Source: Gymnorhina tibicen
Taxonomy: Eukaryota > Chordata > Aves > Passeriformes > Artamidae
Direction of reading: 5' to 3'
DNA: 64,000 nt
NCBI GenBank assembly: GCA_013399875.1
Contig: VXAZ01007587.1
Span: 124,001 to 188,000, forward strand
Positions 1 through 13,749 of this stretch are shown here, piece by piece (the stretch's first letter is position 1; each line of letters opens with the position of its first letter). The translations under genes were made by a program, and so were the position numbers. The notes under the pieces were generated by a model, which was not told the origin of the DNA, searched no databases, and saw only the letters and a program-made list of their open reading frames with translations.

Positions 1-1160
1 AACACAACAACATAATAACAAACAGTTTGCTTCAGGTTTTTTCTAAAAACAAAGCTCATACTAAGGCATTACACCAAAACCATAACTATTTTTACTTTCA
101 AGATTTTGTGGATTTATAGAAATTCCTCCCCACCTTATCCTAAAATTTAAAAGGGAACCAAAGGTATTGATCTTCTTCCCGTTAATCTTGCAAATATTTT
201 CATACCTGAAGAACTACACTGCATTCTACAAACAAAAAAACCCCAGTATTATTCACTTTATTCCACACAGGAAATATATAAAATACTTATTTTACTTGAT
301 AAATTAAAATCTTGATTAAAAAATATTTTAAATTTGATTTTCAAAGTGCACCTAACCATACAAGAGTACACATAGTATTAGCATCACAAAGTAACACAAA
401 TTCAAATTGAAATTATCCAACAATGTTTTCAAAATCACTAATTAGAACAAAATAAATGCTGTCTAAATACCTGATCCACCCCATTCTCCAAACCCCAAGA
501 AAAAGAGAATTTGCAGCACCTGGGGAAGCAAAACAGGCTTCTGGCTGCAAATTCTGACAAGGATTAAGCAAATCCCTGAAGTGTTCTCCTCACCAAGTAC
601 AGCTTTCCCAACTCTTTTCCCTTATAATTCTACTGTCAATTCAAGGACTTCAGCACGCCTCATCTATTGTGGTCATACCACTAAGAGAACAGGAAAAGTT
701 TTGGGAACCCAGAATTCAGTCATTTATAGCTTTATACTTCAAGACTAACACCTTTCCAACTTCCAAATGTTCCAACTCCAAGGACAAGGTCCTGTAGAGA
801 ACAGTGAGCCTGCTTAGCTTTATGCTGATGAACTCAGCCGGTTAATGTCAGTGGTATTAGTCAAGGCTAAAATTGAACATACTTTTTTTTCTTCCTGGAC
901 AGTTATATGAGACAAGTATGTGAGGATCATCCAGCCAAACATGCAGAGCCTTGAAGATCAGAAATTCAGAAGAGAACAGAACATCCTAAACAACCAGATA
1001 AACTAATCTACTCTAGAATAACTCTCTGCTCCAGCAGTACAAAGTCCAATGCTAGCTGAGAGCACTTCATCGGAAACAGCTGACATAGAAAAACAAGAGT
1101 GAAAACAGTCTGCTGATCAGTACTCAAAATAAGAGACCGAAGTCTAGCTAAATATGCAGT

Positions 1161-1175
1161 CACACACACACACAC
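1161..1175. repeat. short (CA)n microsatellite
   Basis: A run of about seven CA dinucleotides in the BCAR3 intron. No function is implied. Confidence 0.8.
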
Positions 1176-3094
1176 CATACTTTCAAGAACTACAGAAAAT
1201 AAGTGTATTCTTTGCACCTGTGCATAGGTAATTAGGGCCAGTCTATAAAATACACTTTAGTTTACAGGTTATTAATCACATTTTGATCTTTTGCAATAAG
1301 GTTCAATGAGCATTGGAAGATGTTAGAGCTACTGGTCTGCCCATTTCCTTAGTGAAAGGATCAAGCTAATCAAAATCTTTTCTTCCATGGCTCCCCACAC
1401 CCACCAGATTGACATGCTTGAACCACGTCAAAAAAATGCTGGATATGGACAGTTCACACTTGAGATCCTGGCAGAGTAAAAAAAAGCTGTTATGCCTTGT
1501 CTACCTATAAAAACGAATAGTTTGTAGCCACATCAATAAAGAAGTAGTGTTGTAACTACAATCACAATCAGGACTTAAAGCATAGCCAGGAATTTACTGG
1601 GCTTGAGAAAAGAAAATTAAAACAGAAGAAAAGAAGAAAAGATTAAAATTATAGCTCTGTAGTTACAACTCTACACTTCAAATTCATACACTTAAAACTA
1701 AAGCTTCAGAAACAGGAAAAAAAAATCAAATTCTGACCAGCTGGTAGGTCAGAACCTCTCATGAATAGTGATAAAGCACCCAGGGCATTATACATTATTT
1801 AGAGAAATGCACAAAGTATTTTGATTCCAAGCCAGTTTGAACAATACAACCCTACTGTTTATCAGTGACTCTTTTTTTAAATGTCTGTATAGACAAAGAA
1901 TGGAATTTCGACAAAAAATTGTCTTTACAAGTACAAGCAGATGAAATGGCTACTGGAAAGGGAGCTAGTAAACAGAAATTAAACCAGCACATATTCACAA
2001 ACATCCTTTATAATGTGAAACAGCCAGTGAAAATTAATGTCAACTTTGTTTTAAGGCTTTAATTAACATGCAAACTTAGAGTGATTATTTCTGGCAGATG
2101 GTGTGTTTCAACACTTCCTAGGGGTAGGCTCAGCAGAGGGAAGATAGTGATTTAATACAAATGTATGACCACACAGTTTCTCCCCAGTTACCCAAAGCTC
2201 TATTCTTCAGGCTCCTATACTACACATACAGGCCAAAGACAAAATTAACTCATTTCTCTTTCTTTTAAATACGAAATTTCTCATACATGTACTTTTAGCA
2301 GTTAAGCATCTTTTTAAAAAAGCCCGAATTGAACACTAAGGCTTTTGAAACACTAACAGCTTTAAAATCGGCATGTAACTCTACAAACTGTGTAAAAAAA
2401 TTAATAAACTTATTTCTAAGAAACTGTATCTAGCTTTGATTTTATTACTGTGCTACATTGTCCATCCTAAAATTTATATTAAATTCTTTCAAAGCATCAT
2501 GCCCATCAACAACATCAACTCTGTGCAAATCCAGGTCTTATTTCTGACCTCTTAACAACTTAAAGTTTCACACTGGAGCTGTTATTAAACTGAATTTCAC
2601 TTAATTTTGTTGCAAACCCTGTTTATTTCAACAGGAATACAGGCTATTTGCAGGCAATAGAGGAATCGCCAGTACTGAGAAAGGAGTACCTTTTCTTTCC
2701 TTCACTGTCTTTTAACTGATTGCGAAGATCACATCTTTATCAGCCTGACTCACTGACAACACAATGTTGAACCTATCATACCCCTTTTGCCTTACTTCTC
2801 TCCCCACGTAACAACCTTGGAACCTGTTTGACAGTGGGGTATCAAAGACACATTTCTTTCGCACAGTATTCTGTGATTCTTGTATCTTGCAACAGTACTA
2901 ATTTCAAATCAAACCTCAACTGGAGAAAAAAGTCTTCAGAATATGCCTCATGCTCCTCTCTTCTTTCCCTGGTATGTGGTTTGGCTTATCAATAAAGTAA
3001 CAAGTGTCAGTATGAGAGGATGAGAGGAGAAGGCCTCAAGTTGCACCAAGGGAGCTTTAGATTATTACAAATCTATTTATTAGGATTTTTTTTT

Positions 3095-3215
3095 TCCACG
3101 AAAAGGACTGCCCAGAGAAGTGGTGGAGTTACCATCTCTGAAAATGTTCAAAAAACATTTGGATATGGCACTTGAAGACATAATTGAGCGGTGAATGTGG
3201 CAGTGATGAGTTTAG
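3095..3215 (+). mobile_element. CR1 LINE fragment, plus strand
   Basis: The stretch reads like the 3' part of avian CR1 elements. The recognisable core runs from 'gactgcccagagaagtggtg' at 3106 through the phrase about 'tgttcaaaaaacatttgga' and 'atggcact'. It stops before the usual terminal short repeats, so it is a 5'-truncated and 3'-decayed copy. CR1 copies of this type are a mark of bird and reptile genomes. The call rests on remembered CR1 consensus, not an alignment. Confidence 0.75.
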
Positions 3216-6200
3216 GAACAGAAAATACTATAGCTGTCAGCTGACAGACAGACCACGAAGCAATCACTTGTTCTGCTATCTCTTGCAATCACACTGCGTC
3301 ATGAAACAGAGCACGGTATCAGTACTGGAATCTAGTTTTGCTTTGGGATATTTGCAAAAGTCTTTGCTCTATTCCATCTTCTTAACAACGCCTCAGAAAT
3401 TCCTTGCATCTCTACATTGAGATAACATTCAAGAATGTTTATATCAGAGCCAGTACCAGACCCACAGAGATAACAACTGTGTTAACCCAAGACTACCTGA
3501 GTACTGTTCATCCAGCTGAAATGGTATAGAATGTCAAAAGAGACCTTTGACAGCTGCCTTTATCACTACACCCAAGCTTACCATGATAGTGATAATTCTG
3601 AAATGCTTTTAGGTCCTGTTTATTTGAGGGACATTTGGCTGCGTTAATGAAAAAGCATGAAAATGCCCCAAGTCTGCTAAACTGTAACGTCACTCAAGAA
3701 GAACTATGATCATCCAAGTGCAGTGGAAAATTCTGGGTTTACTGATGGCAGCCACACGACACAGGCCAAAAATAAAAAGCTACTGCTTCTAGCAACAGAT
3801 GGGGATTTGAACATTTTTCTTTTAAATAAAGGTGTCATAATACAAGGCAAAGCTAAATAACAATAACCCATGGACCACGTGTCAAGGGGAAATTACAATT
3901 AAGCTTTATTTGGGTTTAATTATCAATGTCAGATAATAAAGAACATTGCATTACAAAAACAGCTTTAGTTTTACATGTTAAAATGAGAATTGTCTTTTAA
4001 AAGTGAAGTTCTTCACTTTCAAGACTGAATTCTTTTTTAGCCAATAAAACCACCTTTCAAGAGCTCAGCTGATTCTAACTTTGGCCATTTAATTATTTCC
4101 AAGAGACTCTAAAACTCAGATGTAAGCTTTCTCAGGAAAGAAAACTTTTTTCCCTTTGAACTAACTAACTAGCAGAGATGTACATTCACAAACCAAGAAG
4201 CGAACACAATTTTATTGCATTGAAAATTGACAATATAATTTCTCCAAGTTATCAGAAGAATTTCAGAATCAGAAGAATACCATTAGGGAATGACACAGTT
4301 CATTGTTGTTTTCCTATTCTCATCACTGTGACTTATTTTTTGTTTCACAAAATAATGTGATGTGTATTTATATATTAAAGAGAGTATTACTCACTATGAA
4401 TTATTAAAAATGTTATCATAGTTACGTTTTTTAAATTAGAATTAATCAAACAATGACATGACTGAGCCACAGTTCAAAATAATCATATCCATGTGCACAT
4501 GAACACTGCAATCCTAATGACTATTAGTTCTGGCCCACTGGCATCAAACACAGCACTCGGGTTGAACAGTGCATCATGAAAACATTTCATTAAAATGTGT
4601 ATTCACATGTTCAGGTTTTGTAAACAGCATTATAGCAATGAAAGACTGATATACTCCTGAATGAGAATATCCATGTAATGTTACACTATTTCATAAATTC
4701 CCACACTGAAGTAACAGGGCTTTTTTAAAAAAAGCACTAATAAGGAAACATGGACTCCCCTACACTATTAGGCCCAGATAACTTCAGTGTGAGTGTAAGC
4801 ATTAGAATACATACCTTAGCATAAATGGCAAAATGCTTACCACAGGAAAATCAGACCTTCTCTCTCAATTTTCCTTTAAAGTAAAATAATGAAAAGTGCA
4901 GTGTCACTGCAAGAAGATTCAAGAAGTGATATATTTGCCGACTGCCATGTTGGTATTGTCTTCTGCTCTAACACAACTGTGCAGTCAGGTCATGGAGCAG
5001 AACATATAATGATCCATTGTAAAAATTAAAGAAACCAATTGTTAGAAGTTGTTACCATAGCATTCAGAGTGTGTTTTAGCAAAGTATTTGAAAGATCAAA
5101 CAGGAACAGCACTTGCTGCTGACTCAATAGACACAAATTCTATTCACAGGCTGCACTAACAACATCCTTTGAATCTCTTTATCAATTCAAAAGCATTATG
5201 TTTTAATTCTGACCAGGCAGACCTTCCTGACATTTTCCTCTCAAGCATTCTGTTCGTATTCTTACTGGTTTGCCAAAATGTTCTTTATAAGACAAGGTTG
5301 TCATATGCGTAAGACAAGTTATCAGCAGGATTTGGTCTCTCAAGAAAATCATGTTTAGTAACTGCTCTTGAAAAAGAAGATATAAAATACAACTTCAGTG
5401 TGTATCACCATATTCTTTTCACACAACACCCCAGGCTGCTTGCGTTCTCTAAAAGTATGTAAATTAAAGAAGCAAATGATGTTTAAAAGTCAGTTCATGT
5501 AAGCAGGTACATCTTGGAGATCAGTGACAGAGGAGTACTAAACCCACTTAGGTTCTTTCTTCTTTTAAAATGAATGGGGTATAGAGAAGAAAGAGTTCTT
5601 TTTAGGTGAAAAGAAAGCTTGATCCCATAAAGTACAAGCAAAAAGCATAAGAAAACCACTCTAGGCCCACAGCCTTACCTAACTAGAACTCTCTTTCACT
5701 CACAAGACTCGAAAACCAAAAAGTTGCAGTGATGGACACAGCAAGACTGTAAATCGTAATTCTGGACTTGTAATTTGGATATCTTTTCTCAGCCTTTAAC
5801 TCCATCAGCCAAGCAACCAAACATTCGCTCATTTCTAAGTCTTTAACTGATCCACTGCATGACACAGAATTTTTCTTGTTTTAGCTGGAAATTTTTTCCC
5901 CATTTTATAGACCTCAATACCAAAACCAAAAAAAAAAAAGGACATTTACAAAATTAATTACTTTTTGTAAGCAATGAAATATCAGTGATGGTAACAGATT
6001 CCCAAAAGAAAGGCTAGCTATAAGAGTATAGGTCTTTCTCAAGAGTTACGCATGTAACCACAAAGTCAGGCAGGAATAATAAATAGGGATAATTTGTCCT
6101 TAGCTCAGTGTACATTGGGTTCCACTAAGTCTTTCATGAAGAAGGCTTACACATAGCTCTAGATTTGAGGCAGCTGGAACACCACTCTCCTTTTCCCCAG

Positions 6201-6564
6201 CCCTCCATCCATACTGCATTGAATACAAATCAAAATCAAGTTTGAACAGTTATGACTTCATGTTTAAAATTGCTCTGTTACAACAATGCAAAGGGTCACA
6301 TCAAAGCAATTCAGCGACTTTAAAAAATTTCCTCCATGGGAATAGTACACACAATATTATACCTTTTAAACATTCGGAGGCAAGACACAGTCATTAAAAA
6401 TTATTCAGGTCTTCCATCAAGACCTAAATTGAATACTAGGGAGAAAACTTAACTTAAGAGTTATAGTAAACAGCTGTACTTATAACTGGACCTTTAGAGG
6501 CCTAGAAGAGTATGTAATAATCCCTATGCAACTAACATATGTAAATTAAGGTTTTACAACATAC

Positions 6565-6889
6565 CTGGCATAGAGTTGGCTGCTCTTTCCATTTTCGGGA
6601 GGGTACTCTTCTATAACATCCTGTACAAAAGGTGGCTGCTGCCGTGTTCTCGTGTAAGGCAATGTTCCCACGTGGCTAAACATATCACAAGACCTAGTGG
6701 GAACTGTCCCCTTCTTCTTCCTGGGGAGAGTGCCGTGGATAGAAATGCCTTGGAAGGAGTTTGAGCGATGGTCAATTGGTGAAGGTTTTGTGGTCAAAAG
6801 GTCCATGGAAGAAGCTAATGAGAACTGGTGGTTCACTGGGCCGTTTCTGGGAAGACTTGAAAGTTTTCCTGCAGCTATCATTTTTGGTT
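6565..6889 (-). CDS. BCAR3: BCAR3, first coding exon (N-terminal 105 residues)
   Basis: This exon encodes the N-terminus of BCAR3 (AND-34/NSP2), a cytoplasmic adaptor that binds p130Cas/BCAR1 through a C-terminal Cdc25-homology-like domain and receptor tyrosine kinases through an SH2 domain. It promotes Rap/Rac signalling and anti-oestrogen resistance. The ATG is at 6881-6879, and 8 bases of 5'UTR follow an acceptor reading ttccag (ending 6890). The donor is CAG|gtatgt at 6565/6564. The CDS of 317 bases gives 105 codons plus two bases, so the intron is phase 2. Recognisable conserved segments are SLPRN at residues 9-13, VNHQF at 16-20, LASSMDLL at 22-29, SIHGTLPRKKKG at 47-58, RSCD at 63-66 and GTLP at 72-75. 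The start reads Met-Ile-Ala-Ala-Gly-Lys, where the mammalian protein starts Met-Ala-Ala-Gly-Lys, so there appears to be one extra codon. The SH2 exons lie left of the window. Confidence 0.94.
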
Positions 6890-9800
6890 CTGGAAAAACA
6901 AAACCAAGATTTCTTACTGTGTATCAATCATAAAAGCCCTCACCTAAAGGAAGTTAAGTAGCATGACTAACAAAGGTATCTGAAACAGAACTTTTGCTTT
7001 GCTTTGAGGCAGTCAGATACCTCAAGATGCAGTCACACTGCTCCCAACTGCACATCAAGCACACACGTATATAACTTTATACATGCTAAAAGTCACAACA
7101 AAAAACAACAAGTCTGGACAAACATGCAAGAGCAGGCCCTGAGCAATTCTCCATTTTTATTCACAGTTCCTCTTTTTCGCTCTTTCACATCCTCTGAAGA
7201 CTCAAGCATCAACTTTGAATCACTCACAACAAGCAGAGTTTTAAAAACATTATGTCAGAAAATAAAGGACACTACAGCTTGGTTTGAAAGAATATGTTTT
7301 TAAACCCAGCAGTTGGCACACTGTGAGGAAAAAACTGTTGCTAAGGAGTCTTGCTCAAGTAATAAATCTAGCAGATAACTGGTCACATATTTCTAACAGG
7401 CTGTAAACTAAACGGCTCTACCCAAGAGATAAGGGCAGGAGCAGATTACTGGAATTCTCTTCTTCAGCATGCCCAGCCTGCTGGCTCAAATTGTTGTTGA
7501 CAGAGAGATTTGCATAGCTGTCAGTCTCCGGTACAATCAATTACAGTCTGCTGTACAGTACAGGTTTTTCTGTTATCATGAGCAAAAAGCTTTGCGAGAC
7601 AAACACTTCAGGCTCATTAACAAATTACTGTTCTGTTCCTCAAAAAATGCTGCCCTGTGCTCAATGTATAGTGTTGTATTACAGAAGACAGGCTGCCTTA
7701 TCCTGTGCAGTTATATTAGCCTGCAAAAGCCCTTCTATGGAACATACCACCAGACCTAAGGGGCAACCAGTCCTACATTATTTAACCTAGATGTTAGTCA
7801 ACCAGGTGCTTCCCACAGAAACTGGAACAGCCACAGATGCTGCAGAGATTGATATGAAATCAGAAAGCAGAAGCACTTTTGGAAATAACAGTTATGGACA
7901 GGGGGAATCTGTTCTGACCTCGGTCAAGTTTCATGCTGGAAAATAAGATGAGCACCCCAAAGGCCCAGCAGCTTCAAAGTCAGCTGCTTACAGCTGCACA
8001 AGAATTCCTCCTGTTTTGGGGAATGCACAGGTGTTGCAAGGAAAACAGAGGTGCCTCTATAGTCCACCCGCTCCCCTCTCCAGCTACCATCCTTCTCCAG
8101 CTACCGCTCTCCCTTAACATCACAGCTACCATCAAAATGTTTCTGCACTGAAGCTACTGTTACTTCTACGAAGAGGTTATCATAACAGGCTTCGTTTTAC
8201 AGCAATGCTAAAGCTGATCTCAAAGTATGTAAAATTTCTGCTTTTTCCTGCCAGCTGCACTGCAGAGATTCACCAGCTGGATAAGGTTTTCGGACTTCAA
8301 CAACAAATCCCTTCCCAATTCTCCCTAACTGAAAGTCCTACAATAAATACTCAGTAATTTTTTTTTTTTTTACTCTTCAATTTGCCAAGCCTCTGTCAGA
8401 GCACAGGTACTACGTACTATAGTAGAAAAGTCTCTGGAAATAGCACTTCTGCCCAGAGAGAATCTGTTTGACTCTGGTCACATCTCTTGATGAAAACAGT
8501 AGAAAAGATTTGAGGTATTAGCAAAGAACTGACATTTTTAGTCATGCGGATCTAAATAAAATACAAAATCCTAAAGAAACCAAAACACACACTCACAAAA
8601 ATTCTGCCATAAATTATCACATAGGCCCTTAATGTGAAATAGTAAATAATCTCTCCATTTATGATGTGGTTGAAGGACACAGTTTCTGCTAGTTTCGGCT
8701 AGTACTGAAAATATCACATAATTATTTTCACAATAATTGCTGTAAAGTCAGCTTTGCATTACAATTGTTCTAAGCAAAAGAACTGGTCCACAGATAAAAG
8801 ATCTAAAATGCAAATGCTTAGCACAAAGCTGAAACCTCCTCTAGCTAAAGCAAACTGACTGAGCTTGTTTCTTGTAAATTCAGCTTTGTTATTAGAACAG
8901 AATAATATAAATTATCTCCAACAATAGGGGAAAAAAGAGGCTTCTTATAATTCACACAATCATTTGAAACTCAACTTTGTGTATTCACTGTAGAAAAGCA
9001 AGAAACATTGTTTATGGAGTCTGAAAAAGTGAAAGCTAGCTGGCTCATATTGTGCAAATCTTGTTCTCCTTTCAGGGGCTGCTGAGAGTCTGTACTTAAT
9101 TACTGCATTTCCTTATTGGTTTATATAAAAACCATCCCCAAACAAAATCCCTCTGAATTGCAACTAATTTAGTTCAGGTTATCCAGTGAGAGATTTTTCC
9201 TTAGCCTTTCCTGCAAGGTTACCACTGCTATGCTGAAATGGAACACACATTACATGCAAGCAGGTATCAAACCCAAGCTGTTATAAATGTAACCATCAAA
9301 AGCTTTGGTTTAATAGCTGATGAGTCCACAGTAGGCTTACTGTGACATTACATTGTCAACTACCTCATGTTTGAGGATCCACAAAGAAAGCTGCAAATTC
9401 ACTCTCCTAACCCAATCACAAGATAATTCTTACAGCAACCCAGTAGGTTTTCAATCCAACAGTCTGAGAGTTTTCAACAAATTAACAACCCCCTGACGTA
9501 CAGCATTTTCCATTTCATCCCTACTCCCAAAAAGCCCTTAGGAGTCAAAACCAAACTCCCAGAGTTGTCCTAATCATTGTTTCTTTTAAGTAGTATTCAC
9601 ATGACTTAAAAATTCAATCCACAGTCCTCAAATTCATACCTGAGTTTTGTTTTGAGGAATCAAGGTAGAGTTCCACAGTTAGCACAAAAATACCCGCACT
9701 CAAGAACTTGCAATACACTTAGCCACAAGTATGTGTGCAGAAGCTTTGATAATATTTCTAACAATCCTCCCTGCAAAACCTCTTAAAAAAAAACCCTCAA

Positions 9801-12800
9801 AAAATCCCAAACAAAAAACCCCACAAAACAAAACCCAAACAAATAAAAAACCCAACCCAAACAAAAAACCCCAAACAAAACTGAGAACAACAGGTCTGCT
9901 AACTTCCACCATACATTTATCTGCTTGCCTGTGTGCTGCTGTACTACGTATTCTTCATAAGTGTAAACAGGGGACTACAACAATCAGCTCAGTAACAAAA
10001 GTCCTGCCAAACTATCTATACAGTTTTCTTGTATTGAATATAAACACTGGAAAGTGGGGGCCTTCTCAGCTGAAGACTCTGGAATGTCTCAAATACTTTA
10101 GTATATGAACGTTTGACTTTACTAGATACAGAAACCCTGAAAATTTTACTCCCTAAGAGGCAGTGTGCTTCGAACATTTGCCATTGTGCAATCAACAATA
10201 GAAATGGTAGAAATTGTAACAGAACAATGGCTCAAAAGGAACTGAAATTTAATTGTACACATTCCTATTTGTCAAAATGCAGCACCTACCAAAACAGAAC
10301 ACTTTGCAAGTCATGCAAATTCCCCCTAATTAGGTGCAAACAAGATGGACTCATGCCAATACAATGTTAAAAATGGCAAATGAATTTGTATTTATATATA
10401 GAGTGGCACTTTTCTTTCTGCAATTTGTAATTTGGAAGAATATACGGGAACAGAATTGTCAGGAGTCACACTGCGAATACAGAGAACTAGAAAGCATGAA
10501 AGGCTTCCACGTAACTTCTGACATGTTCTAGTTTTCTGTTATGAATGAGGGTGAGCAAATGCAAATGAAGAGGCCTCTAAAATCAACATGGCATTTAGGA
10601 TAACAGTATGAGATTGGACATAGAATAAAATACATATCTTGTGGGCAAGTCCAAACAGGTGGGGTATGCATCTCTTCACATCATTGCTCAAAACAAAAAA
10701 GAACCATGAACAATGAAACAAGTAACTTTCACTTCCCTAAAACAACATACTAAATATCCTTCTGCTTGTGCCATCTTTGGGCTGCAAATCTAAATTTTCT
10801 GGCTCAGCTTGTCCTCGTGAAAGCTTTCTAATGTTCACACAGTCTGAGGAAGTGTTCTGATGGTTCTTTCAAAATTACACGGATGTAGGACTAAGTGCCC
10901 CTTCCATACTACAACATAACATAACCAATGGCAGGGTCTTCTACTCTGTTGTTTCAATATATTGGAGAAAGAGAAGTGAGGGGAAGGTAAATCTTCAGTT
11001 CAGCCTCAGAGATGCATGAAGGGCATAGCAAACAGTCCAACGCTGTATATGCTCATGCTAACCTCATGCCAACCTTTTATGAGGTATGGAAACCTCATAA
11101 AAGAAAGAGAAAAACAATTTCAGAGTTCCAAATCAAACTCTCAAGCTATTTCAAAACTCAGTTATATCTAAATCAGTTTTGGACATTATACAACCCACGT
11201 TTCTCTCAAAGCCTTATTGATCTACCATTTGGGTGATTCTCTTTCTTAGATCTAAATCCCTGGAATTATCGTATCACCAATTTTCACCATTATATATGCT
11301 ATGAAGCTAAGAGGGCTTGAACATGGTTTAAGATACTCAGCTGACTGTTCTCAAGTATTTAAAAGATGGAGTCAACTTTTGTGAAAACTCTACTTATTTT
11401 TGCCACATCAAATCTCCTCACAAATTCCTCCCACCCGTCTCCCCTCTCTACCTTGAAATCAGCAATAACAAATTTCAACAAGTGGAAGACCCAGTACTCT
11501 CTTCTCCCTGCTAAGTTATTTGGCATATTTGCATGCACTATGCAGATGCACACAGAAAAAAAAAAAGAAAGTCAACATGCTTAATGGTGAAGAAAGTCAA
11601 GGTCAGGACAAAAAGGCAGATTAATTTCCCCAGATTTTTTTTTGTGTGTCTGTATTAAGAGAATAAGGGAAACAGAAAAAGCATGACTTAAAAGCCTCTA
11701 AAGTTAACATACCATAGGAAGAAATACAATCAAAACTGTAGCCATTATAAATTCAAGGTGGATTTCATGTTGTCTCCCTAGAAGCAGTGTAGTATTCTTC
11801 ATTATTGTAACAAAAAAGAAAGGATTTCTGCTCCCCCAAATGGCTTAGAAGCAGCTTTCTGCAACCTGTATTTTCTGCTTTTGTTATGAAAAAGAGAAAC
11901 TGATGCAGTAGCTTCTATAGCAAACATGTCACAGGACTTTGAGAAGATTAAGGTTCAAGAACCTACAGTCTGTTATGATACAGAGACATAGATTGAGGGA
12001 GCATATGCAGTAGTTCAAAGGCTTTAAGCTACTATCAGAAAAAAACATGAGTCTGTCAAACATCAAACATCCCCACAAGATTAGAGTCAGGTCAGTGCTT
12101 CCAAAGGGTCTTGAAGTGCTATCACAATGTTCATGCTCTCCTTCTCCCTCTTTATATATGCCATACAATTTCCACCTTCCTCCCATACATCCTTGCACTG
12201 TAATCAGTCAGCTTATTTAAAAAGTTATTTTTAACTATTATTCTCACTCAACAGAAAACACACAGGCCAGGATAAATTATCCTTGAAATGTCTTTTTTTC
12301 ATGAATAGAGAAACAGATAAACCCCATACTTCTCTTTGTGAATTTTCAAATGTAGAATGCCTTTGTATCTATAAAAATTACCAAGAAAAACTGATCATTG
12401 AAGATGATTTAATAGTAAGTACAGCTGTCTTCATTTGGCCATGAAATTATCTCTGAAATGTAAGTGCCCAATCAGTTAGCTCAATAATCCTGAACAGTAT
12501 GAAGCCTTGATTTGAAATAAACCTTCTCTCCCCATTTTGCTGAAAGAAACTGAGAACTTTACCAAGGTTACAATCAAATCTAAGTACTTTTTAGCCAATT
12601 TTTCAAAGTACAAGCTTTTGTTTCTTCTCTGGTAAAGGAAGCAATTTATTTTGACTGCTCCTCTGTTCCCACGATGTTACAAAGAAAAAAAAAATAAAAC
12701 AACCCACTTTAACCGAAAAACCTTTTCAGCATTACTATTTCGAACTAACAACCAACTTACAGAAACCACAAATTCGGACAGAAAGAAGTGCTTTTGCGTT

Positions 12801-13583
12801 CGCTTCTCTTCAAAAGACAAAGAAATAAAAAAGAACACAGCATTTCTTTTCTTTCTACTCAGGGAAGTATCTCGGTATTTCGAGTACACATCAGCGTTTT
12901 ATACTTATTTAACAGATTTCCATGGGATCAATTCCCACAAAACCTAAGCACTGGATCCAAAGTCTCGGCCGTCACCGTCACAGCTACGGCAGTTCTAGCA
13001 GCCCGCAAGCCAACCCGGGCAGGGGCAGCGCTCGCGCTGCTCCCGCGCCCCCCGCCCCGACAGCGGTGTGGGGACACAGGGACACTCGCACACACTCACA
13101 CACAACCAACTCTTCATTCTCTGCCCGAGAGGTCAACGCTGTCCCCGCAGTTACCGGCTCTGATCACTGCTGCTTCTCTCCAGGCTTTCTGTGGATAGGC
13201 TGGAGAGGCTGTTCTGGAGAAGCGATCTGGCAGCGAGTCCCGCCCGTGTCCCTCCCTCGGGGCCGCGGGGCCGGAGCGGGCAACCGGGCAGCTGGGAGGG
13301 GTGGCCGGAGGCCGGACCGCAGCAACAGCGGTGCGGAGCGCTGCCAGAAAATGAACCGGGACGTTCTCGGGAGAGCCCAAGGTCTGGCCGTGCCGCGGCA
13401 GGAGCCGGCGCGTACGCGAGCACCAGCCCGCCCCAAAGAAGCGCAGTTCTCGATAACTTAAGGGTGACTCAACCGCAGCCTTCTCCGAGCGCCTTATCGC
13501 TCGCTGCCCGGTCCGCCACAGCCCGGTTCCGTGCCTCTCCCGCCTCCCGCTCCCCACACGAGCCCCTCCCGGGCGCCCCTCAC
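6890..13583 (-). other. BCAR3: BCAR3 intron between proximal 5' exon and first coding exon
   Basis: The intron is inferred from the donor at 13583 (CAG|gtgagg, minus strand) and the acceptor at 6890. The interior is AT-rich, with scattered short open frames and no domain that I recognise. It contains an A/C-rich low-complexity tract at about 9785-9883. Its 5' end is part of the CpG island at 12955-13735. Confidence 0.55.
9785..9883. repeat. A/C-rich low-complexity tract
   Basis: About 100 bases made almost only of A and C on the plus strand (aaaac and aaaccc variants). The open frames across it, lysine/proline rich on plus and Phe/Gly/Leu rich on minus, are products of this composition. Confidence 0.85.
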
Positions 13584-13735
13584 CTGGGACGGGAGGCGGC
13601 TCCGGCGGCTCCGGGCGCTGCGCAGCCCCCCGGGCCCTGAGTTACGGCTCCCGGCCACACCCTCCGGGCAGCTCGGGCTGAGTCTCGCCGAGCCCCCGGC
13701 GCACCAGCCCCCGGCAGGCCGTGACCTCCCGATGC
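12955..13735 (-). promoter_or_regulatory. BCAR3: CpG island, probable proximal BCAR3 promoter
   Basis: The base composition changes abruptly from AT-rich intron to dense CpG. The dense part includes 13000-13120 and 13200-13720. The island lies about 6 kb upstream of the BCAR3 coding exon and carries a consensus donor on the same strand at 13584/13583. Mammalian BCAR3 is known to use more than one promoter, including one close to the coding exon. Transcription from the plus strand (a divergent non-coding RNA) is also possible. No TATA box stands out. The many overlapping open frames on both strands here are typical of CpG islands and are not called. Confidence 0.7.
13584..13735 (-). other. BCAR3: candidate non-coding first exon of BCAR3 (proximal)
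   Basis: Reading the minus strand, the CpG-rich sequence ends in a strong donor, CCCAG|gtgagg, with the last exonic base at 13584. It could splice to the BCAR3 acceptor at 6890. The 5' end is unknown, and 13735 is only the edge of the CpG-rich block. If transcription starts upstream of 13768, the leader would carry an ATG at 13768-13766 in a good context (A at -3, G at +4). That frame is not in phase with BCAR3 after splicing, so it would act as an upstream open reading frame. This exon is inferred from splice signal and composition only. Confidence 0.5.
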
Positions 13736-13749
13736 CCTTTTCCATAGCT

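Larger units (their letters stand above)
1..6564 (-). other. BCAR3: BCAR3 intron 3' of first coding exon (partial)
   Basis: This stretch lies downstream, in the BCAR3 direction, of the first coding exon and continues past the left edge. It is AT-rich and I see no exon in it. In particular, nothing resembles the SH2 domain that the next BCAR3 exons encode, so those exons lie outside. It holds a CR1 fragment at 3095-3215, a short CA run at 1161-1175, and a 9-bp inverted repeat with a 2-base centre at 4000-4019. The small open frames here have no recognisable content. Confidence 0.7.

Noticed and set aside
6576..6961. Plus-strand open frames at 6576-6961
   Set aside because: They are shadows of the BCAR3 coding exon on the opposite strand.
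9700..10108. Lys/Pro-rich and Phe/Gly/Leu-rich frames
   Set aside because: They are translations of an A/C-rich low-complexity tract.
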